A stretch of DNA of 31,538 nt from a virus. The notes below the pieces were generated by a model, which worked only from the letters and a program-made list of their open reading frames with translations, did no database searches and was not told the origin of the DNA. Of this stretch, positions 22,437-28,718 are shown piece by piece. The translations under genes were made by a program, and so were the position numbers. Position 1 is the first letter of the stretch; each line of letters begins with the position of its first letter. The stretch covers positions 1 to 31,538 of the IMG/VR virus record IMGVR_UViG_3300044823_000292. One strand, given 5' to 3'.

Positions 22437-23558
22437 TTAGCATCCTCGCAATTTATCGAGGTAATCGGCCCACTCTTGCAGCATTTTGAGGCGCTGCGGG
22501 CCGTACTCGGCGCGGTTGTAGATGCCGCGAACGCCGCGTAGCCTGTGGTTCAGAGCCTTCTCGATCACGTCTGGCGCGTTGCCTTGTTCTGCGAGCATGG
22601 TTGAAGCCGTTCGCCGTAGATCATGCACTGTAAAGTGTTGTAATCCATGCGGTATGCGGCCGAGTGCGCGGTTGAGTGTACTGCATCCAGTGGGGGTCTC
22701 GCGGCTGCCGCGTGCTGGCAGAACGTATGTGTTTCCGGCGATCATCGGCTTCAGTAATTGGAGCAGTTCAACCGCCTGGCGGCTCAGGTATACGATCTGG
22801 CCGTTGCCCATCTTGCTGTGTTCTGGCGGGATATTCCATTCGGCTGGGATGCTGTAGAGGTTGAATTCGCTCCATCGCGCCAGCCGCAACTCGCTTTTGC
22901 GTGTCAAGGTCAGCAGAATCAGCAACAATGCAATATCCAGGCGGCGATTGAGATCTATCGCTCGCAGAAATATCCGCAGCTCGTTTTCGTCGAGTGTGCG
23001 TGATCGGGATGTTGTTTTTGCGATGAACTTTATCGGCGTCGCGGTTGCGGGATTGACGGCGGCGACGCCGCAGACAATCGCATAATCCCATAGACGTTTC
23101 AACAGGTTACGGATGGCAATCGCAGCCTGTGGTTTCCCGGCGTCTCGGCGCGTAAAGACGATCTCGCGGACCTCGTCGGCCTCGATGGATGAGATCGGTC
23201 GAGTGCCCAGGCGCGGGAATATGTCGCGGGCGAAATATCGCTCAACGCCGCGGATGTCGCGGCGAGTTTTGGAAACAACATCCCGCAAATACTTCTCTGC
23301 AAAGTGTTTTACAGTAATCTCTCCCTGTTTGAATCCGGCCAATACATCTCGGCGCAGGCGAGCTGTGGCCAAGCCCACCGCCGGCCAGCGGCCCAGGTTG
23401 ATTTTCGCCGGTTTACCTTCACGCTTGAAGCGGAATCGCCAACTTTTGATGCCGGACGGCTGTATTTCAAGCCCCAAGCCGCCTCCATCGGTTGCAGTGT
23501 ACCGTTTGGGCCGTGGTTTCAAGGCTCTAATCCCGTGAGTCGTTAGATGTGTACCCAA
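22437..23558 (-). CDS. int: Tyrosine integrase, P4-type with DUF4102 arm domain
   Basis: The protein (373 residues from TTG 23558) catalyses site-specific recombination. The N-terminal arm-binding domain (IRALKPRPKRYTATDGGGLGLEIQ ... WRFRFKREGKPAKINLGRWPAVGL) is of the DUF4102 type found in P4-like integrases that often target tRNA genes. The catalytic domain has R220 (LTLTRKSELRLARW), K249 (HSKMG), H312 and R315 (HDLRRT), H338 (LNHRL) and the nucleophile Y347 (YNRAEY), so all key residues are present. The frame extends further upstream with an unrelated basic stretch running into the LRR gene; the TTG with GAGG eight bases before fits the family start. The region between arm and core-binding domains is somewhat shorter than usual. 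Confidence 0.93.
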   Translation of the reverse strand: MGTHLTTHGIRALKPRPKRYTATDGGGLGLEIQPSGIKSWRFRFKREGKPAKINLGRWPAVGLATARLRRDVLAGFKQGEITVKHFAEKYLRDVVSKTRRDIRGVERYFARDIFPRLGTRPISSIEADEVREIVFTRRDAGKPQAAIAIRNLLKRLWDYAIVCGVAAVNPATATPIKFIAKTTSRSRTLDENELRIFLRAIDLNRRLDIALLLILLTLTRKSELRLARWSEFNLYSIPAEWNIPPEHSKMGNGQIVYLSRQAVELLQLLKPMIAGNTYVLPARGSRETPTGCSTLNRALGRIPHGLQHFTVHDLRRTASTMLAEQGNAPDVIEKALNHRLRGVRGIYNRAEYGPQRLKMLQEWADYLDKLRGC

Positions 23559-23670
23559 TCGCGTACCCTCGCGCAAATATCTTCTATTTTTTCTAAGCCT
23601 AGATGTTTTCGGGGAGAGAAAATTCCTACTTCGGCGGCTGGATAACGCGCCAGCCTCGCGGTTGATGGGT

Positions 23671-24558
23671 TTAGCCGGCTTTGCGGCGCATAATTCTGCA
23701 ACCCTTCTTCGCCGTGACAACGAGTTTCGGATCGCAGCCACGCAGATCGGCGTACGTTGCGGCGGGGAGGGAGACTTCCTTGAGGCCCGTGCAGCCACTC
23801 AGATCGGCGTACGTTGCGGCGGGGAGGGAGACTTCCTTGAGGCCCGTGCAGCCACTCAGATAGGCGGACGTTGCGGCGGGGAGGGAGACTTCCTTGAGGC
23901 CCGTGCAGCCACTCAGATCGGCGTACGTTGCGGCGGGGAGGGAGACTTCCTTGAGGCCCGTGCAGCCACTCAGATCGGCGTACGTTGCGGCGGGGAGGGA
24001 GACTTCCTTGAGGCCCGTGCAGCCACTCAGATAGGCGTACGTTGCGGCGGGGAGGGAGACTTCCTTGAGGCCCGTGCAGCCACTCAGATCGGCGTACGTT
24101 GCGGCGGGGAGGGAGACTTCCTTGAGGCCCGTGCAGCCACTCAGATCGGCGGACGTTGCGGCGGGGAGGGAGACTTCCTTGAGGCCCGTGCAGCCACTCA
24201 GATAGGCGGACGTTGCGGCGGGGAGGGAGACTTCCTTGAGGCCCGTGCAGCCACGCAGATAGGCGGACGTGAAACCCGCATTATAGCGCCGCTGCAAAGC
24301 CGCTCGGGCGCGCTTCTCGGTTGTCGCGGCATCGTGCCAGTCGGGGAGAATGTCCTGATCGACCATATACTCCCAGGCCTTTAGGCTCGGCCACTTCTTG
24401 ATCTTGTCGGTTGGCGCGATCTCAATCTTGATGATGTTCGCGCCATGCGCACCGTGTTCGTGCAGGTTGAAGTGACTGATGATTGCGCTGTGGGAGTCGT
24501 CGCCATCAAGCCAGAACTCCTCATTCTTCGTCAGTACGAAACTTGCGAATTTGCACAT
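23671..24558 (-). CDS. Leucine-rich repeat protein (BspA-like) with nine near-identical repeats
   Basis: The 295-residue protein begins MCKFASFVLTKNEEFWLDGDDSHSAII and has a ~95-residue N-terminal domain that I associate with phage repeat proteins of unknown role. Residues 97-267 are nine 19-residue units of the form T(S/Y)A(D/Y)L(S/R)GCTGLKEVSLPAA, the signature of BspA-type leucine-rich repeats, followed by a tenth partial unit and a basic end (KKGCRIMRRKAG). LRRs form a curved solenoid for protein binding. Only the S/Y, D/Y and end-unit R/S positions vary, so the surface pattern changes in a combinatorial way. ATG at 24558 has AAAGGAG upstream. Longer starts run through the palindromes and are unlikely. 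Partner unknown. Confidence 0.85.
   Translation of the reverse strand: MCKFASFVLTKNEEFWLDGDDSHSAIISHFNLHEHGAHGANIIKIEIAPTDKIKKWPSLKAWEYMVDQDILPDWHDAATTEKRARAALQRRYNAGFTSAYLRGCTGLKEVSLPAATSAYLSGCTGLKEVSLPAATSADLSGCTGLKEVSLPAATYADLSGCTGLKEVSLPAATYAYLSGCTGLKEVSLPAATYADLSGCTGLKEVSLPAATYADLSGCTGLKEVSLPAATSAYLSGCTGLKEVSLPAATYADLSGCTGLKEVSLPAATYADLRGCDPKLVVTAKKGCRIMRRKAG
23758..24270 (-). repeat. 57-bp tandem repeat array, nine copies
   Basis: Nine head-to-tail 57-base units encode 19-residue LRR units; a partial unit continues to about 23728. Copies differ almost only at two bases (TAC/TCC and GAT/TAT codons on the minus strand), plus AGT/CGT in the end units. Such identity implies recent expansion or ongoing homogenisation, and copy number may vary. 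Because 57 is divisible by three the opposite strand is also open throughout. Confidence 0.95.
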
Positions 24559-24592
24559 ACGATATTGCTCCTTTTGGTCAAAACGATTTCCT

Positions 24593-24610
24593 GGGGAACT
24601 ATGACTCCCC
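24593..24610. repeat. Palindrome copy P3 (GGGGAACTATGACTCCCC)
   Basis: An imperfect inverted repeat upstream of the LRR gene, one of three related copies (see 24617 and 25051). On the plus strand it is followed by six T. Confidence 0.75.
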
Positions 24611-24616
24611 TTTTTT

Positions 24617-24634
24617 AGGGAACTATGAGTCCCT
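24617..24634. repeat. Palindrome copy P2 (AGGGAACTATGAGTCCCT)
   Basis: Inverted repeat that includes the last codons and TAG of the HNH gene; P2 and P3 are separated by six T. Same core as P1 and P3. Confidence 0.75.
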
Positions 24635-25039
24635 TGCTGCGTATTTCTCAAACCAAAACAGCACTGGTTCTGTTACCACAACCACGCGTCCGAACCTCTC
24701 TGCGTGGCGGAAGTTGGCTTCATCTCTCCGCAAGGCAGCGGCGAGATGCGTGTCGATCCATCGCCTCCATCCCTCCAGATCGCACGGGCCTTTACTGATA
24801 TTGCATGGGACACAGGCGGGAAAACAGTTGCCGATGTGGTCGTTCTCCGGCTTTAGCATCTTTCCGGTCGAAGCGTAGTAACCGGGACGTTCAACTGTAC
24901 TGTGAACCCAAACCGAATCCCTAAACACAGCCTCTACATGGTCAACGTGCCACTTACCCGTAAGTTCGACGCCGCAGTAAGCGCAGCGCCCTCCAAACAT
25001 CATGCGTATCTGCTCGCGTTTGGCTTTGCTAAGTGTCAT
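24623..25039 (-). CDS. HNH endonuclease
   Basis: A 138-residue protein with the HNH motif: zinc-type CAYC (C19, C22), HVDH (31-34) with the catalytic His, a central Asn (N71 in GNCFPACVPCN) and a second Cys pair (C76, C79). The lone HNH fold with little else fits homing-type or packaging-associated nucleases. It cuts DNA at unknown sites. ATG at 25039 is preceded by an A/T-rich leader directly after palindrome P1. Palindromes of the same family flank the gene on both sides (25051-25067; 24593-24634), consistent with insertion as a mobile unit or with a shared regulatory element. Confidence 0.88.
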   Translation of the reverse strand: MTLSKAKREQIRMMFGGRCAYCGVELTGKWHVDHVEAVFRDSVWVHSTVERPGYYASTGKMLKPENDHIGNCFPACVPCNISKGPCDLEGWRRWIDTHLAAALRRDEANFRHAERFGRVVVVTEPVLFWFEKYAARDS

Positions 25040-25050
25040 TTTTCATCCAA

Positions 25051-25067
25051 GGGACTTATAAGTCCCC
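25051..25067. repeat. Palindrome copy P1 (GGGACTTATAAGTCCCC)
   Basis: A perfect GGGACT-TATA-AGTCCC inverted repeat between the stop of the preceding gene and the HNH start. On the plus strand it is followed by CTTTTTT, which looks like an intrinsic terminator for plus-strand transcripts, yet no plus-strand gene lies here. Confidence 0.75.
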
Positions 25068-25071
25068 TTTT

Positions 25072-25509
25072 TTACGTTGCAAATAAACATCCCTGGTCCA
25101 GTGCTGGCACCACTCGAAAAGCGTTGAAGTTTACCTCTGGCTCATAGCTGGGCTCGGCCGCGCTGAGCGCTTCCAGCCGCTCCCATGTCTCGTCGGTGTC
25201 AAAGTCGGCAATGCGATCGATGCGTTCGAGTAGATCCGCACGCTCCGCGTCGGGATTGAGGCCAAGTATCCGGCAGCACTCTGGAAAGCTCACATATTCA
25301 TGTGGCGCCAGTGCCGGCGCGGGCTCGCTGCGGGCAATCCAATCGCGGGCCAGCAACGCGGCGTCGGTTGGCTGCCGCTCGCGCATGCTGCAGGCGTCCA
25401 GCCACGCCTGGTAGAGTGTGCGATGGTAGAACCACAGCACCGGAGTATAGTTCCATCCGGGACGCGATGCCTGCCACTTGCTCACATCGAGTTGCGCCCG
25501 CTGCACCAT
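25072..25509 (-). CDS. Unknown early protein
   Basis: A 145-residue soluble protein starting MVQRAQLDVSKWQASRPGW. It has a Trp/Tyr-rich middle (VLWFYHRTLYQAWLDACSM) and a segment SFPECCRILGLNPDAERADLLERID of a kind I associate with HTH-like helices in phage early proteins. I do not recognise a specific family. ATG at 25509 sits two bases after the stop of the preceding gene with AGGGGAA upstream. Its operon place next to replication genes suggests a role in DNA metabolism or regulation, but nothing in the sequence proves it. Confidence 0.7.
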   Translation of the reverse strand: MVQRAQLDVSKWQASRPGWNYTPVLWFYHRTLYQAWLDACSMRERQPTDAALLARDWIARSEPAPALAPHEYVSFPECCRILGLNPDAERADLLERIDRIADFDTDETWERLEALSAAEPSYEPEVNFNAFRVVPALDQGCLFAT

Positions 25510-25510
25510 C

Positions 25511-25981
25511 TCATTCCCCTCGCTGAATCTTCGCCGTGTAGCGCCGTGCGGACTCGGTCCCATAACAGGTCTGCACGCATTCAAAGGTGTCCGGCTGCTC
25601 AACCCGTCCCGTTAGGCGCAATATCTGCCGCGGCGTCAGTGGGACGTATCCCGTGAACGGCGGCGGCAGCCGCGCCTCGATCCGCTCCCGGATCTCCGAC
25701 GGGTTGGGGAAGAACTTCGACGCCAGAATGTGGTCGCTCAGCGCCGCGCGCAGCGCCGCAATGCTGTACTTCGCCGCCAACGCCGCCCACGCCGGTGCCC
25801 ACATCAGCACTGTCTCCAGTGGAATCTCCTGCGCCGGATATGCGTCCTTCATCTGGCCCATCAGCGATTCCACTTCGTCCAGCTCGCAGGGCGTCAAATG
25901 CGCTGTGGATCGCAGCGCCACTTCGGCGGTTTCGTTCGCCTGCAGGATTCGTTCCAGGGATACCTCGCACGCCTGTTGCAT
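25511..25981 (-). CDS. Helicase-loader-like replication accessory protein
   Basis: A 156-residue helical protein. The block LDEVESLMGQMKDAYPAQEIPLETVLMW followed by AALAAKYSIAALRAALSDHILASKFFPNPSEIRERIE matches the general form of phage loader proteins that follow DUF1376-type genes (short helices, then ...s.fFPtp.Ei...). These load or inhibit the replicative helicase. The C-terminal part (TGYVPLTPRQILRLTGRVEQP) is unknown. ATG at 25981 has GGAGGA directly upstream. It is out of frame with the long 3' extension of the DUF1376 gene, whose composition looks like a shadow of this gene. Confidence 0.6.
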   Translation of the reverse strand: MQQACEVSLERILQANETAEVALRSTAHLTPCELDEVESLMGQMKDAYPAQEIPLETVLMWAPAWAALAAKYSIAALRAALSDHILASKFFPNPSEIRERIEARLPPPFTGYVPLTPRQILRLTGRVEQPDTFECVQTCYGTESARRYTAKIQRGE

Positions 25982-26723
25982 TTATCCTCCAGCTTGCCGC
26001 GCGGTTCAGCCATGCCACCGCAAACTTTCGCGCTCCGTTTGCGGTAGGTCTCTTCTGCGGGTTCTCTGTCACATAGACCCGGGCCTTCACCATCTCCGTG
26101 CCCACATCGATTCCGGGATAGGCTGGCTCCCACTCCGCGCACATTGCCAGCGTCACCGCAAAGTCCGATCCGTTCTTCAGGGGCAATCGAGCGACTACCG
26201 GGGTCTCATCGGTTGCTGCTGCGCTCTTACTCTGCTCTGCTCTGCTCTGCTCTGCTCTGCTATATGGCAATTGCTTGCGGCCGTTTTCTGATTGATTCTG
26301 ACCGTTTTCTGATTGACTCTGACCGTTTGGTTGGCTTGGAGCATTTGCTTGAGCTTGCTTGGCGTTTGCTTGCGTTTGCTTGCCGCCGTCGCGCCCGGCA
26401 TCGATCCGGCGGACTCGCGTTCCGTCCAGATGGGTACGGATGCTCTCCATCTTGGCGTTGACCATGCGGCCGTCTTCGCGCGCGGTAAAGTGCGGCGCAA
26501 TCTCCGGCCAGAAGGCCTGCATCGACTCCCTGGCGCATCCGCAGATATCAGCCAGCGCGTCCATCTCGGTTGGGAGCGATCCCTCCACCCATTGCTCATC
26601 CAGCAGCTCACGATATAGCCCGCGCGCCTGCCAGCTCATCCGCTGCACCCGCCGGTTGGCGCGGTAGTCGCGCCACATCCATTTGTAGTAGGGCAGCGGC
26701 TCAAGCCCGGAGTGATGCGTCAT
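25599..26723 (-). CDS. DUF1376 (YdaU-like) replication-type protein, 3' end uncertain
   Basis: From ATG 26723 the protein starts MTHHSGLEPLPYYKWMWRDYRANRRVQRMSWQARGLYRELLDEQW, the classic DUF1376 domain (residues ~8-95) found in phage and prophage replication initiation proteins. A Gln/Asn/Ser-rich linker (KQTQANAKQAQANAPSQPN ... SRAEQSRAEQSKS) leads to a C-terminal ARLPLKNGSDFAVTLAMCAEWEPAYPGIDV...ARKFAVAWLNRA segment typical for the family. The normal end should be near position 25990, but no stop is met and the frame runs another ~127 Gly/Ala/Arg-rich residues over the 25511-25981 gene in another frame. The linker contains a perfect 5-bp repeat. The start overlaps the Fis-HTH gene by 23 bases. 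Confidence 0.8.
   Translation of the reverse strand: MTHHSGLEPLPYYKWMWRDYRANRRVQRMSWQARGLYRELLDEQWVEGSLPTEMDALADICGCARESMQAFWPEIAPHFTAREDGRMVNAKMESIRTHLDGTRVRRIDAGRDGGKQTQANAKQAQANAPSQPNGQSQSENGQNQSENGRKQLPYSRAEQSRAEQSKSAAATDETPVVARLPLKNGSDFAVTLAMCAEWEPAYPGIDVGTEMVKARVYVTENPQKRPTANGARKFAVAWLNRAASWRINATGVRGIPGTNPAGERNRRSGAAIHSAFDALRAGRSGIADGPDEGRISGAGDSTGDSADVGTGVGGVGGEVQHCGAARGAERPHSGVEVLPQPVGDPGADRGAAAAAVHGIRPTDAAADIAPNGTG
26231..26260. repeat. Pentanucleotide microsatellite (TCTGC)6
   Basis: Six perfect copies of TCTGC lie inside the DUF1376 coding frame (RAEQSRAEQS on the minus strand). A change of one unit would shift the frame before the C-terminal domain, so expression of the full-length protein could vary by slippage. 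Confidence 0.95.
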
Positions 26724-27003
26724 GCTGCCTCGCTTCCCGTATTTTGGCGTAAAGGGTTGTCTTGCCGCAGCCAAGCCATTGCGCGGCCAACACGATGCTG
26801 CCCGCATACTTCACCGCAGCGCGAATCAGCTTTATCTCCATCTCGGCCAGTGTGGGAAACGGCCGTGCAGGATCGATTTCGAGCGATGGAACCTGCGCTC
26901 GCTCCGGCGGAAGTATCAGCGCGCGTCCGCAGCGACGGCACTTCTCCCGGGCAAACTGCACCAACTCGCATTGTCGACACTGAACCATCCGCCGCTCAGT
27001 CAC
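26701..27003 (-). CDS. Zinc-ribbon plus Fis-type HTH protein
   Basis: A 100-residue protein with two parts. The N-terminus has two CxxC pairs (C9/C12 and C22/C25), a zinc-ribbon pattern. Residues ~50-90 (FPTLAEMEIKLIRAAVKYAGSIVLAAQWLGCGKTTLYAKIRE) match the Fis/NtrC C-terminal HTH, where a long helix leads into ...AA..LG....TLY.Kl. It probably binds DNA as a regulator of early or late genes. ATG at 27003 overlaps the stop of the DUF5131 gene (ATGA), so it is translated in a coupled fashion. It has no ATPase domain, unlike NtrC activators. Confidence 0.8.
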   Translation of the reverse strand: MTERRMVQCRQCELVQFAREKCRRCGRALILPPERAQVPSLEIDPARPFPTLAEMEIKLIRAAVKYAGSIVLAAQWLGCGKTTLYAKIREARQHDASLRA

Positions 27004-28103
27004 GCGCGCGCCTCCGGGAACTGGCCGCTTTGCAACACGCTTCGAGAGCGAACGGTTGTACCTTCACCACGCTCGGTAGGCGCCCATTCTCCCCATTGCT
27101 TGAAGAAGAATGGCACGCCGGCGGCGACACAAGCATCGCGCAGCCCACGCGCCCAGTCCGGGTGCATCGGGCGCGCTCCAGGCCCACTCTCGCCTCCGCA
27201 GATCACCCAGTCGAGCTTTGAGTGGGCGGGTTCGGGGTTCTCGTTTCCATCCCATCCGTCGAACCATGCTCCAGTCAAAGCGTCGCGCCACGCTCGGCCC
27301 TCTTCCCATTTACATTCAGTTACAGATTGAAGCATCTGCTCAAGGGTTTCCTTGAGTTCTCCCGTAAACTTGACAGCCTTCTCAGCGTAATCGCGCTTCA
27401 TGTGCTCGACCCAGTCGATTCGGCGTAAGTTGATCGCACCCAGGAGCGGCTCGGCGGAGATGAATCGCATGGCCGCGGGCGTTTGCAGCAGCAACGGAAT
27501 GCGCTCATCCGCCTCTGTCTGGTTCTCCACGCTCACCCCCAGCCACACGTTCGGCAAGGTCAAGCCTGGCAAGCCGTCCTCCAGATGTTTGACCTTGCAC
27601 GAACTCTTCTCACAGCCATCCAATATCGCCGCAAAGGTGCGAAGCAGACGACCAGCGGTCTCGTCCGATGCTAGATACGCCAGCATCCGCTCCGGCCGCT
27701 TGGTGAGCACCTGGAAGGTGTGTTGCGGGCAGAGCGCCATCACCGCGAAGATGCGGTCGAGCATCTCGTCCGTCACGCCCGGATGAAACAGGTCGCTCAT
27801 CGAGTTCACGAAGATCCGCTTCGGACGCGTGGAATAGCACCCTGCCATCTCCTCCGCTTCTGTCTGGGTACGCACCGAACGCCACTTCAGCGGGTCCAGC
27901 AGATGCTCTTCGACAAACCTGATCTGCCCGTTCCACTTTGGCTTGCCTGCGCCGAGCGTCACCAATCCCTCAAAAGGCTGGCCCGGCCCGCAGAAGCGGC
28001 CAGCCATCCTCTCCGCATAGCAGTTCCGGCAACCCTCGCTGACCCGCGAGCAGCCCCGGATCGGGTTCCACGTCTCATCCGTCCATTCAATCTTCGTTGG
28101 CAT
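27000..28103 (-). CDS. Phage Gp37/Gp68 (DUF5131) family protein, radical-SAM-like
   Basis: The 367-residue protein opens IEWTDETWNPIRGCSRVSEGCRNCYAERMA, the hallmark of the Gp37/Gp68 family, with a Cys triad C18/C25/C28 suited to an Fe-S cluster. Further family blocks are RIFVNSMSDLFHPGVTDEML, HTFQVLTKRPERM, NVWLGVSVENQTEADERIPLLLQTPAAMRFISAEPLLG, LDWVICGGESGPGARPMHPDW and VPFFFKQWGEW. The cluster arrangement recalls radical SAM enzymes, but the substrate is unknown. ATG at 28103 has GAGG six bases upstream and overlaps the preceding gene by 17 bases; the longer frame upstream is not family-like. Confidence 0.92.
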   Translation of the reverse strand: MPTKIEWTDETWNPIRGCSRVSEGCRNCYAERMAGRFCGPGQPFEGLVTLGAGKPKWNGQIRFVEEHLLDPLKWRSVRTQTEAEEMAGCYSTRPKRIFVNSMSDLFHPGVTDEMLDRIFAVMALCPQHTFQVLTKRPERMLAYLASDETAGRLLRTFAAILDGCEKSSCKVKHLEDGLPGLTLPNVWLGVSVENQTEADERIPLLLQTPAAMRFISAEPLLGAINLRRIDWVEHMKRDYAEKAVKFTGELKETLEQMLQSVTECKWEEGRAWRDALTGAWFDGWDGNENPEPAHSKLDWVICGGESGPGARPMHPDWARGLRDACVAAGVPFFFKQWGEWAPTERGEGTTVRSRSVLQSGQFPEARA

Positions 28104-28710
28104 GTGTTTCCTCATCTCTTTTCTGGTCAAAGTCGTTGTCTGCACAGCCGGCGGGCGCACGGAGCAGCGCGCTGAGCTCTCCCTTGAGCCACATTTGGTC
28201 GCAGCGAGCAAGGCTGATGTCCATCAGGTGCCGGTAAAGAAAGACGCGCACGCAATAGACTGTAATCATTCCCTCACGCCTGCGTAGCCATCCGCGAGCC
28301 AGCCATTGGCGCACCGTCGCCTCGCTGACGCCCAAAAGCCATCCAATATCTACCTGTGTGTAACCTTCGCGCGAGACGCGATAGCTCTCCCGCATCCGCC
28401 GGAGACGGATCTTCACCGAGTCAAGAGAGCGGTGCAGGTTCTTGGCTATTGCCGTGACGGGCATCTCGCGCACTTTTTCACGCAGGTAGAGCATCTCCGC
28501 GTCGGTCCATGCCTTCTTCGTGATCCAGCAGAGGCCGAGATCGATGCAGCGGCGCGCCGTGGAGCTGGGAGAGATGCCCGTCAGCCGCCGGAACTCCGCA
28601 AGCCCCTCCGCCAGCTCTCGCCGCGTGCGCGCCTGGGCGTATGTATCGCGCAGCAGGGCATCGCGCTCGGGCGTGTATTGGTAGCGAGAGTGTACGGGCG
28701 GACGAGCCAT
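28087..28710 (-). CDS. DNA-binding protein with Myb-like and MerR-like HTH domains
   Basis: The 207-residue protein has a basic N-terminus, then a SANT/Myb-like segment at ~68-106 (WTDAEMLYLREKVREMPVTAIAKNLHRSLDSVKIRLRRM), and a second HTH at ~115-145 (EGYTQVDIGWLLGVSEATVRQWLARGWL) of the MerR/excisionase style. The first ~60 residues (YTPERDALLRDTYAQARTRRELAEGLAEF) also look like a Myb-type repeat, so there may be three DNA-binding units. It could control the early operon. ATG at 28710 has GAAGG five bases upstream and lies eight bases below the beta clamp stop. Confidence 0.8.
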   Translation of the reverse strand: MARPPVHSRYQYTPERDALLRDTYAQARTRRELAEGLAEFRRLTGISPSSTARRCIDLGLCWITKKAWTDAEMLYLREKVREMPVTAIAKNLHRSLDSVKIRLRRMRESYRVSREGYTQVDIGWLLGVSEATVRQWLARGWLRRREGMITVYCVRVFLYRHLMDISLARCDQMWLKGELSALLRAPAGCADNDFDQKRDEETHANED

Positions 28711-28718
28711 GGTGGCCT

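Noticed and set aside
23559-23798. Upstream extension of the integrase frame
   Set aside because: Basic, family-unlike sequence that overlaps the LRR gene. The arm-domain start fits TTG at 23558 with GAGG upstream.
23728-24270. CRISPR-like direct repeats
   Set aside because: The units are contiguous with no spacers and encode a clean protein repeat.
23662-24384. Plus-strand open frame with repeated AATQIGVRCGGEGDFLEAR units
   Set aside because: It is the antisense of the 57-bp LRR repeats, open only because 57 is divisible by three. No ribosome site or domain; the minus-strand LRR reading matches a known repeat family.
25049-25073. Plus-strand intrinsic terminator
   Set aside because: Form is right (stem plus T6), but no plus-strand gene is nearby and two related palindromes occur at minus-strand junctions, so a shared element is likelier.
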